From positions 1 through 64,000 of the forward strand of contig UXAT02000002.1 of NCBI GenBank assembly GCA_900609035.2: a stretch of DNA of 64,000 bases, written 5' to 3'. The DNA comes from Candidatus Defluviicoccus seviourii (GTDB lineage: Bacteria; Pseudomonadota; Alphaproteobacteria; Rhodospirillales; Defluviicoccaceae). Under the pieces are notes generated by a model that was not told the origin of the DNA, searched no databases, and worked only from the letters and a program-made list of their open reading frames with translations. Both the position numbers and the translations under genes were made by a program. Within the stretch, counting starts at the first letter, position 1. Each line of letters begins with the position of its first letter. Of this stretch, positions 27,500 to 34,195 are shown one piece after another.

Positions 27500-27537
27500 T
27501 ATGTGGCTTTTGTATGTGGCTTTTGTATGTGGCTTTG
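27500..27537. repeat. 13-bp tandem repeat, three units
   Basis: TATGTGGCTTTTG appears twice exactly and a third time with one T missing. It lies in the divergent 396-bp gap between rmlC-like and alcohol dehydrogenase genes. The AT-rich ATATATATG directly before it may be part of a promoter. Confidence 0.8.
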
Positions 27538-27688
27538 CTCACCTGCGTATCACTGCCGATCGGCACCCGCCGCTTGACCGGCAAGCGGTGCGGCCGGACG
27601 ATAGGGGGCGCTTGGCGGCGGACGATGCGATCCGTTCCGCGCCGTAAGCCAAGGCATGGGCAGGATCGAACTTGAGGGAGGATCAGCA

Positions 27689-28675
27689 ATGAAAGCAGCC
27701 GTTGTTCCATCCGCCAACGCCAAGTGGGAGATCCGGGACATCGCAACGCCGGAGCCGGGTCCCAACCAGGTCCTGATCCGGATCCACGCGAGTGGGCTCT
27801 GCTACACCGACGTCCACCAGACCCGTGGCGACCTGCCGGGGCCGTTCCCGCGTACGCTCGGCCATGAGCCGGTGGGCGAGGTCGTCGCCGTCGGTCCCGG
27901 CGTGAGAAGCCGCCGCATCGGCGATCGGGTCGGCGTGCCGTGGATCCAGACCACCTGTGGCCGCTGCGAATGGTGTCTGCGCGGCCGGCCGATGTTCTGT
28001 GCCGAGCCGCTGAGCACGGCGACCGAGATGGCGGGCGGCCATGCCGAGTACATGCTGGCGTTCGCGGAAGCGACGATGCCGCTGCCCGACGGGCTTGCCT
28101 ACGAGCAGGCGGCACCGATCTTCTGCGCCGGCTATACGGTCTGGTCCGGCCTGCGCTTGGCCGATCCGAAGCCGGGTGAGCGCATCGCCATCGTCGGCAT
28201 CGGCGGGCTCGGCCATCTGGCGGTGCAGTACGCCAAGGCGACCGGGTTCGAGACGATCGCGGTCTCCCACTCGCCCGACAAGGATGCGCTCGTGCGCGCG
28301 ATGGGGGCGGACGCGATCGCCCGTGACGGCGAAGGCCTGGCCAAGGCCGGCGGCGCCGACGTGGTGCTGGCGACCAGCAATTCGGCCAGATCGATGGTGG
28401 ATGCGGTCAAGGGCCTGCGGCCGGACGGCCGGCTGGTGGTGATGGGCTTCGAGCCGGAGCCGCTGCCGATTTCGATCGGGGACCTGATCATGCGCCGCAT
28501 TCGCGTGCTGGGCAGCCAGCAAAACGATCGCGAGTATCTCTACGAGGCGCTGCAGCTCGCCGCCTCCGGCAAGGTCAAGGTGCACGCCGAGACCTATCCG
28601 CTCGACGACATTGGCCGCGCCTATGAGCGGGTCGAGGCCGGCCGGGTCCGCTTCCGCGCCGTCATCACCTGTTGA
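27689..28675 (+). CDS. Zinc-dependent alcohol dehydrogenase
   Basis: A 328-residue MDR enzyme. Catalytic zinc ligands lie in GLCYTDVHQTRGD and GHEPVGEVV. The structural-zinc cysteines are in CGRCEWCLRGRPMFC, and the NAD-binding turn is IVGIGGLGHLAVQYAK. It oxidises primary alcohols or reduces aldehydes in the cytosol. GGAGG about 9 nt upstream supports the ATG at 27689. It stands alone. Confidence 0.9.
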   Translation: MKAAVVPSANAKWEIRDIATPEPGPNQVLIRIHASGLCYTDVHQTRGDLPGPFPRTLGHEPVGEVVAVGPGVRSRRIGDRVGVPWIQTTCGRCEWCLRGRPMFCAEPLSTATEMAGGHAEYMLAFAEATMPLPDGLAYEQAAPIFCAGYTVWSGLRLADPKPGERIAIVGIGGLGHLAVQYAKATGFETIAVSHSPDKDALVRAMGADAIARDGEGLAKAGGADVVLATSNSARSMVDAVKGLRPDGRLVVMGFEPEPLPISIGDLIMRRIRVLGSQQNDREYLYEALQLAASGKVKVHAETYPLDDIGRAYERVEAGRVRFRAVITC

Positions 28676-28681
28676 GGAGGG

Positions 28682-28733
28682 GCGAAGCCCGCGCATAACG
28701 GAGCAGCGAAGCCCGCGGATGACGGAGGAGCCA
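28682..28733. repeat. Short direct repeat after alcohol dehydrogenase
   Basis: GCGAAGCCCGCGCATAACGG and a close copy GCGAAGCCCGCGGATGACGG lie 26 bp apart just downstream of the stop codon. The second is followed by a GGCGGGC...GCCCGGC foldback. It may be a degraded transcription end or a short extragenic repeat. Confidence 0.5.
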
Positions 28734-28854
28734 GGCGGGCGCAGCCCGGCTTGCGGGTTGCCCGTGGGAGGGCAAACCGCTAAGGTCCGACCGTCGAGGG
28801 CGATCCCAGGACGCTGCCGTTACCGGTTGCAGGCAAGCGCTCCGTCACCGATAC

Positions 28855-28929
28855 GCCGCAGTAGCTCAGGGGTAGAGCAGCGCATTCGTAATGCGCGGGT
28901 CGGGGGTTCAAATCCCTCCTGCGGCACCA
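28855..28929 (+). tRNA. tRNA-Thr (CGT)
   Basis: A cloverleaf with acceptor stem GCCGCAG/CTGCGGC, anticodon stem GCGCA/TGCGC with loop TTCGTAA (anticodon CGT), T-loop GGTTCAAATCC and encoded CCA. 75 nt. Confidence 0.96.
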
Positions 28930-29103
28930 TCGAACCCATTGTTATAATGATGGGTTATTTCCCATCTGCCCGCCGGCCAGCGCGCTTTCGATCGGCCGGG
29001 CGCCTCTTCGTGCCGCGGGTGCTGGCGGTGCGGCAAGGCCGTGGACGGCGAGCTTGGCCGCTTGCGAGGATCGCTACCGGAACACAAGAAGGGAAAACCG
29101 TCC

Positions 29104-29538
29104 ATGTTCAAGCTGACGGGATGCTGCCATTGCGGGAATGTCCGAGTGGAGATTGCACTCACGCATCCTGCTGCCGAATACCACCCACGGGCCTGCGACT
29201 GCGATTTCTGCTGCAAGCATGGCGGCTCCTATCTCTCCGATGCGGACGGCTCCTTGGTCATCGAGGTCAAGGACGAGCGGCTTCTGCGGAGGTATCGCCA
29301 AGGCAGCAACACCGCCGACATGCTCTTCTGCGGCAACTGCGGCGTTCTGGTCGGTGCCGCCTATCCATCGGAAACGGGATTGTATGCCGTCATTAACACC
29401 CGGATCATCGAAGGCGGTGCGGCCTTCGGCGAGGCACAGACGGTTTCGCCAAAGACATTGTCCGCGGCTGAGAAGGTCGAACGCTGGAAAAAGCTGTGGT
29501 TCGCCGATGTCACCTTCAGCCCGGGTCGGTCGGAATAG
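29104..29538 (+). CDS. GFA/CENP-V domain zinc protein
   Basis: A 144-residue protein of the glutathione-dependent formaldehyde-activating fold. Zinc-binding cysteines are in GCCHCGNVRVE, CDCDFCCKHGG and FCGNCG. Family members bind glutathione adducts or are of unknown activity; formaldehyde activation itself is doubtful for most. The start at 29104 places the CCHC motif at the N-terminus as expected. Confidence 0.87.
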   Translation: MFKLTGCCHCGNVRVEIALTHPAAEYHPRACDCDFCCKHGGSYLSDADGSLVIEVKDERLLRRYRQGSNTADMLFCGNCGVLVGAAYPSETGLYAVINTRIIEGGAAFGEAQTVSPKTLSAAEKVERWKKLWFADVTFSPGRSE

Positions 29539-29565
29539 CCGTCAGGCGTATTCCGACGCATGGCT

Positions 29566-29720
29566 TCAGGCGCCGGGCTTGACCGGATGGTAATGGACGC
29601 AATCCATGCGCGGCGAAGTCTGCGTCGTCGCGAATGGCGTGCTGCCAGAAGCGGCGCTGGCAGTTGCCCCGCTTGCTGTCGGCGGCCAGGGTGCCGCGCC
29701 TTGCGCACGAACAGGTGGTG
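29566..29720 (-). pseudogene. RAYT (REP-associated transposase) C-terminal remnant
   Basis: Minus-strand reading gives CQRRFWQHAIRDDADFAAH and then, after a shift equivalent to a 2-base deletion, MDCVHYHPVKPGA and a stop. Joined, these match the conserved end of REP-associated tyrosine transposases (RFWEH.IRDD.D...H.DYIHFNPVKHG). The N-terminal part with the catalytic His pair and Tyr is absent. It is therefore a dead fragment of an IS200/IS605-related transposase. Confidence 0.7.
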
Positions 29721-29826
29721 AGATCGATCCCATCGGGGTGCTGGCGGAACACATCCAGCAGCCGTTCGACCTTCGACACGGGCTTGCCGACGTTCGCGGC
29801 AGCCTTGCTGCGATAGCGCCGCGTTC

Positions 29827-29975
29827 TTCAGGCTGCGTGGCGGGTGCTTTCGCTGGCGATGAGCCGGCGCAGCTCCGGGATGCATGAACCGCAGTTGGTG
29901 CCGGCCTGCAGGGCGGCACCGATGGCCTCGACCGAATGACAGCCGTCGGCAACAATCGCCGCTGTGATCCGATTG
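29827..29975 (-). pseudogene. nasA 3'-end fragment A
   Basis: The minus strand encodes AIVADGCHSVEAIGAALQ, then GTNCGSCIPELRRLIAS and an intact TGA. It is nearly identical to the last ~45 codons of nasA at 36704. It is the BFD-like [2Fe-2S] end without the enzyme body. It lies between the RAYT remnant and the ferredoxin-rubrerythrin gene. Confidence 0.8.
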
Positions 29976-30187
29976 CGCCTGCCGCGGCCACAGGACACCC
30001 GCTCAGATCAGGACCGACCATCAGCCGATCACGGCACTGGCCGCATAAGCGATGCAGCTTGTCTCCCAATCGTGGCACGGTTGATAGCTCGGCAATGGAA
30101 GCTTCGGCGAAGCGGTCGGACATGGCATGGGGCTTGCTTTGCCGCTACTCCCAGCGGCGACAACAGCCCTCACCTCGGAGAACTGCC

Positions 30188-31093
30188 ATGGCCAACGTTA
30201 CCTTCCACTCGCCGGTGATGGCGAAGGACATCACCGTTTATGGCGTTGCCGGCGAACGCGGGACCCTGCTCGCGCTCGCCAAGACGCACAAGGTGCCGAT
30301 CCCGTTCGACTGCGGTGACGGCGAATGCGGTTCCTGCCTGGTCGAGGTGCAGTACCAGCACAAAGGTGAACCAATGAGCCTCTCGATGCAGGAAAAAGAG
30401 AAGGAGGTTCTCCGTCAGCTCGGCAAGATCACCAAGGAGGAGATCGAGAACGCCGAGGTCCGTGACATGCCATCGCGGCATCGCCTGGCCTGCCAGTACA
30501 TCATCCGCCACGAGGACATCCGCGTCTCGTTCGAAGGCGATCAGACGCTGCCGGCGAAGAAGCCGGCGATGAGTGTCTCCGCCCACACATTTTTCGGCGG
30601 CGTACAGATGCAGAACGTGGAGATGTTCCTCGCGTACTCAATCAAGGTGGAGGAGGAAGCGGCGATCCATTTTGACGAACTTGGCGTGGCGATGGAGGCA
30701 TGCGGCAACGAGAAGGTTGCGGCTCTATTTCACCAGCTCGCCAGATATTCCCGGCTGCACTGGGAGGAGGCGAAAGCGCGGGCAGCAGGCAAGGATTTCG
30801 AACGCTACCTGCCGCAGGACCACATGTGGCCCACCTTCGAGACGCCGGAACTCACCAGTCTGTGGGGCGCCGACCCGGCATTGACGAAGCTCGACGCCCT
30901 CAAGGCGGCGCTGGAAGGCGAACGGCGCGGCTTCGAATTCTATCACCACGTTGCCGAGACGGCGAAGGACCCCGAGGTCCGGTCGATGGCGAAGGCGTTC
31001 GTCAAGGAGGAATCCGACCACGTCGCCATCCTCGAACGCTGGATCCAGGGCGAGGAGACGGAGTTGAAGGCCGGCGGGAAAGCGGGGGCTTGA
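30188..31093 (+). CDS. [2Fe-2S] ferredoxin-rubrerythrin-like fusion protein
   Basis: A 301-residue two-domain protein. Residues 1-105 are a plant-type ferredoxin with FDCGDGECGSCLVEV, plus a distal Cys in HRLACQY. Residues 130-295 are a four-helix ferritin-like (rubrerythrin/erythrin) domain with diiron-type motifs KVEEEAAIHFDELG, EGERRGFEFYHH and KEESDHVAILERW. A built-in electron donor feeding a diiron site suggests peroxide or oxygen reduction, or iron handling. It is monocistronic; the repeat element follows its stop. Confidence 0.82.
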   Translation: MANVTFHSPVMAKDITVYGVAGERGTLLALAKTHKVPIPFDCGDGECGSCLVEVQYQHKGEPMSLSMQEKEKEVLRQLGKITKEEIENAEVRDMPSRHRLACQYIIRHEDIRVSFEGDQTLPAKKPAMSVSAHTFFGGVQMQNVEMFLAYSIKVEEEAAIHFDELGVAMEACGNEKVAALFHQLARYSRLHWEEAKARAAGKDFERYLPQDHMWPTFETPELTSLWGADPALTKLDALKAALEGERRGFEFYHHVAETAKDPEVRSMAKAFVKEESDHVAILERWIQGEETELKAGGKAGA

Positions 31094-31100
31094 CGCTCCC

Positions 31101-31188
31101 GTTCACGCCCGAGCAAGGTTGTCGCTGCACAACATATTGAATCGCGTGCACTGGCACAAACAGGATGTACGCTCTGTTTGGGCCAGCG
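31101..31188 (-). mobile_element. Truncated copy of the 121-bp double-hairpin element
   Basis: The reverse complement reads CAAACAGAGCGTACATCCTG, TTTGTGCC, then GTGCACGCGATTCAATATG and TTGTGCAGCGACAACCTTGC. It is nearly identical to the copies at 34061 and 55603, but both CTAG ends are missing. It begins 8 bp after the stop of the ferredoxin-rubrerythrin gene. Confidence 0.75.
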
Positions 31189-31253
31189 AAGTGCCTTGTC
31201 CACAGCGTTGCCGGTCCAGCGTGCCGGTGACAGCCTCGCGGCACACCGCCATC

Positions 31254-31304
31254 GATGTCCGGCTGGCTCGAAATCGGGTCGGCCGCGCCGTGCACCAGCG
31301 CGCG
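31254..31304 (-). pseudogene. nasA internal fragment
   Basis: Reading the minus strand gives RALVHGAADPISSQPDID. The nasA gene at about 37300 encodes GALVHGAADPISGQPDSK. Over 48 bp only about three differences are seen. Flanks are unrelated, so this is debris. Confidence 0.7.
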
Positions 31305-31332
31305 ACAGAACAACGGCATCGACAAAACGTCA

Positions 31333-31363
31333 GCCGCCGCGGGAACACTGCGCCCGCGGCGGC
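31333..31363 (-). terminator. Terminator for the OmpA-family gene
   Basis: GCCGCCGCGGG and CCCGCGGCGGC form a perfect 11-bp stem with a 9-nt loop, 26 bp past the stop codon of the minus-strand gene. On that strand TGACGTTTTG follows, a short T-run. Confidence 0.6.
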
Positions 31364-31388
31364 GGTAGAGTTGGGCGAATAAAAGAGC

Positions 31389-32768
31389 TTACTGACCGAC
31401 GGTGTATTCAATTCGCCGGTTCTGGTACCTTCCCTCGGCGGTGTCGTTGCTGGCTTTCGGCTTGGTGCTGCCATAGCCCTTCGCCGTCAGCATCGACGGA
31501 GCGACGCCCTCCTCGATGAGCACTGCCCGAACGGCCTCAGCCCGCGCCTGTGACAGTTGCATGTTGGCGGCAGCATCACCGGTGCTGTCGGTGTGGCCGC
31601 CGATTTCGATGACGGTATTGGGCGGCAGTTGCTTCATCACCGACGCCGCTTCTTTCAGCACCGCGCGGTTGTAGCTCGGGACCTCGGCCTTGCCGGTCGC
31701 AAAGTTGATGACGGTGGCATTGAGGACACCGATGACGTCCTGGGCGCCGAAGCCGGCCTTGAGGCCGCGGATCTGCGCCAGTGCCTTGGTGTTAGCGTCC
31801 TCTTCCAGCGCGGCCAGCGAGAAGCCGGAACCGAAGACTCCCTTCAGCGCCTCAAGAACGCGATCGCGATCGACGTCGGGAATCAGGCCGCCGACGCTGA
31901 CCGAAGACCCACCGAACAGAGCGCTAAGGCCGGGGATCTTGAAATTTTCGATCGCAGCCTTGAGTTTGTCGAGCCAGGTCGCGGCCTCGGCATTCGGATC
32001 GACTTTGATCTCCCCAAAAACATTATCAGCGCCGAACACGCCCTTCAGGGTATCAATGATCGACGTGCGGCTCGCTTCATCCTTCACGACGCCCGAATAG
32101 GTGACGTAGTTGTCGCCGTGGTAGTTGACGCCCAGTCGCGGTTGCACCTTCATTGCCGGCTGCACGGCGGGGGCCGGCGCCGTCGGCTGCACGACAGCCG
32201 GTGCGGGCGCCTGGACGGCCACCTTCTCCTCCTTCCCCGACAACAGCGACCAGAGGAGGCCACCGATGATAAGCAGTGGGATCAGCCACAACAGCCACTT
32301 CGGGAACCCGCCCCCTGCGGCTGGCGGCGGCGGCGCAGCGGCCCGGCGAACGGGTTCGGCAGCCGGCGCTCGCAAGGTCGAGTCGATAAAGCCTTGCCAG
32401 GCCGGCGGAACCGAGGTCGGGACCCTGCCATCGGGAGTGAGCATGCCGATCAGCTTCGGAACGACGGAGCCCAAGGCCGGCGTCACAACGCCCGACCCGA
32501 GGCCGAGCTTGCTCATCAGGCCTTCGAGCCAACTCTTGCCGAAGACCGCCTCGACTTGCTGCGCCGGCATCGGTTGAGGGTCCTTGCTTCCCACCATACT
32601 GGAAAGCAAACCTTCGAGCCCTGCGGCCTTGAAGCGATCAAAGAACCCGCTGAGGCCGCCGCGGTCGGAGGTCATGAATTGCAGGACCTGGGCAACAAGC
32701 GGACCCGCTTTGTTCCCGAGACCGAACTTACTCGCAATCTCAGTGATCAAGGTATCGAATATCGCCAC
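31389..32768 (-). CDS. YidB-like/BON/OmpA-domain membrane protein
   Basis: A 459-residue protein. An N-terminal DUF937/YidB-like domain (about 1-125) comes first. It is followed by a Pro/Ala linker, one transmembrane helix (WLLWLIPLLIIGGLLWSLL), BON-like repeats (SYSGVV-type segment VTYSGVVKDEASRTSI and a second at DVDRDRVLEALKGVFG) and a C-terminal OmpA domain. The OmpA domain has VIEIGGHTDSTGDAAANMQL, SQARAEAVRAVL and NRRIEYTV. The peptidoglycan-binding end suggests envelope anchoring. Function beyond that is unknown. Confidence 0.85.
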   Translation of the reverse strand: MAIFDTLITEIASKFGLGNKAGPLVAQVLQFMTSDRGGLSGFFDRFKAAGLEGLLSSMVGSKDPQPMPAQQVEAVFGKSWLEGLMSKLGLGSGVVTPALGSVVPKLIGMLTPDGRVPTSVPPAWQGFIDSTLRAPAAEPVRRAAAPPPPAAGGGFPKWLLWLIPLLIIGGLLWSLLSGKEEKVAVQAPAPAVVQPTAPAPAVQPAMKVQPRLGVNYHGDNYVTYSGVVKDEASRTSIIDTLKGVFGADNVFGEIKVDPNAEAATWLDKLKAAIENFKIPGLSALFGGSSVSVGGLIPDVDRDRVLEALKGVFGSGFSLAALEEDANTKALAQIRGLKAGFGAQDVIGVLNATVINFATGKAEVPSYNRAVLKEAASVMKQLPPNTVIEIGGHTDSTGDAAANMQLSQARAEAVRAVLIEEGVAPSMLTAKGYGSTKPKASNDTAEGRYQNRRIEYTVGQ

Positions 32769-32869
32769 GATGATGTCCTCCCTCCGAGAGAGCTAAGCCC
32801 CAAATGGGCGGATGCTTCCCTGAGCGCCCCGGTTAGTCCCGCAAGCCGCGAAGCGCCCGTCGCATGACC

Positions 32870-33361
32870 TTAGGCCAATGCCGCCTTGATGCTGTCGATG
32901 GCCGCGACCTCTTCCGGGCTCACTTGCGTTCCCCCAAAACCGAGAAAGCCGCCCTCATACGCCGCCTTGGAGACGTTATCGGCGATCGAAAGCACCCATG
33001 TTCGGAAGGCTACGGCCTCCTCTGGCGTTGCTTTCCGGGCCAAGACCTCGGAGGCCGCCCTGCACTTCTCGGACACGGCCGCCTTGAACTTTTCGATTCC
33101 GAGTCCCTGGTAGGGATTGTCGGTGAAGGTTTCCGCCGTCGACTTCTCGCCGCCCTTCAGGCGCGCGTTGACGATAGCCTGAATCAACTCGACGTTTGGA
33201 AACTCCTTGCCGCCTTCGAGAGTACTCCTGGTGAGGGAGATCGCCTCCTTCATCGTGCCGAGACCGCTCTTTGCCGACATCATGACGGCAAGGCCCGCAA
33301 GGGTGGGCACGTCCAGTAACAGCTGCCATTCTTCGGCGTTGTATTCGCTCTTGGTGGTCAC
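32870..33361 (-). CDS. Conserved hypothetical protein
   Basis: A 163-residue soluble, mostly helical protein (EEWQLLLDVPTLAGLAVMMS, SVSKAAYEGGFLGFGGTQVS in part). It resembles small tellurite-resistance-like helical proteins only in composition; no family is claimed. GGAG-type sequence precedes the ATG. It lies 101 bp upstream of the YidB/OmpA gene on the same strand and may be co-transcribed. Confidence 0.7.
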   Translation of the reverse strand: MTTKSEYNAEEWQLLLDVPTLAGLAVMMSAKSGLGTMKEAISLTRSTLEGGKEFPNVELIQAIVNARLKGGEKSTAETFTDNPYQGLGIEKFKAAVSEKCRAASEVLARKATPEEAVAFRTWVLSIADNVSKAAYEGGFLGFGGTQVSPEEVAAIDSIKAALA

Positions 33362-34060
33362 TGTCCCTTCTCCTTATCTGGAATTGGACCGGCTCCAGTG
33401 CGAAATCACGCCCAATCAGGGAATCCTATCTTACATTGAACGTCAAGAAATTTCGCCTCGGTCTCCTTCTTTGTCCACACAAGAACCGCCTGACATCATT
33501 TTGCCATCATAATGTCCCAAACTCATCATGCCCATCCTGTTCAGGATTCGATGAAGGCGAAGAGCGGGCTCAATACCTGGTTTGACCAAGCGTCAACTGG
33601 TCCGGAAGAGCCGAGGCGCGGAAGTGGTCTTAGTTTTTGAGACCGCGGATCTGATGACCTCGCCACGAAGTCGATCGAACGCTATTGCGCCGCGTTCTTC
33701 AGGCCGCGTGGAGGGCGTTTTCGCTGGCGATGAACCGGCGCAACTCGGGGATGCATGAGGCGCAGTTGAGAAGCGGTGTCAAAATCCGAGATCACTTCTG
33801 ATCTGCGGCTGCAGCAGCAAAGGGAAAGGCCGCTCCCACCCAGAACTGGCGCGGAGCGAACCTCGAGAATTTTGCACATAACCAAATCGTCTAAAATCAT
33901 GCCTGCTTGATCGCGTCGCCTGTTGGTCATTCTACGCGAGCTGCCAATAGCTATAAACACAAAACGCCGGGGGTTTTGCTCTCCGCGGAATCCTGATATA
34001 ATAATGGCGCAAAATAAAATGGCCGTCGTGGTCTCGATAGATCGGGCCGGCGATAAGGAT
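33362..34060. other. Gene-free, lower-GC intergenic stretch with debris
   Basis: About 700 bp without a supported gene. It carries the second nasA 3'-end fragment (33694-33768) and is noticeably more AT-rich around 33380-33520 and 33890-34020 than the neighbouring genes. It may be an insertion scar zone. Confidence 0.5.
33694..33768 (-). pseudogene. nasA 3'-end fragment B
   Basis: The minus strand encodes NCASCIPELRRFIASENA and LHAA then TGA, matching the last 22 codons of nasA at 36704 (there NCGSCIPELRRLIASENA). Upstream sequence is unrelated. Confidence 0.75.
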
Positions 34061-34181
34061 CTAGTGCACGGGTACAAACAGAGCGTCCATTCTGTTTGTG
34101 CCGAAAGTGCACGCGATTCAATATGTTGTGCAGAGACAACCTAGATCGGGCGTGAATCGCCCGATGGGGTCGCTGCACGAG
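34061..34181. mobile_element. 121-bp double-hairpin CTAG element, full copy
   Basis: It starts CTAGTGCACG and ends GCTGCACGAG, so the right CTAG is mutated to CGAG. Hairpin one pairs TACAAACAG with CTGTTTGTG. Hairpin two pairs GTGCAGAGAC with GTCGCTGCAC, with a perfect inner stem ATCGGGCG/CGCCCGAT. It lies directly before the ribosome-binding site (GGGGAGGAG) of the arylsulfatase gene. Confidence 0.8.
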
Positions 34182-34195
34182 CGGGGAGGAGTGTC

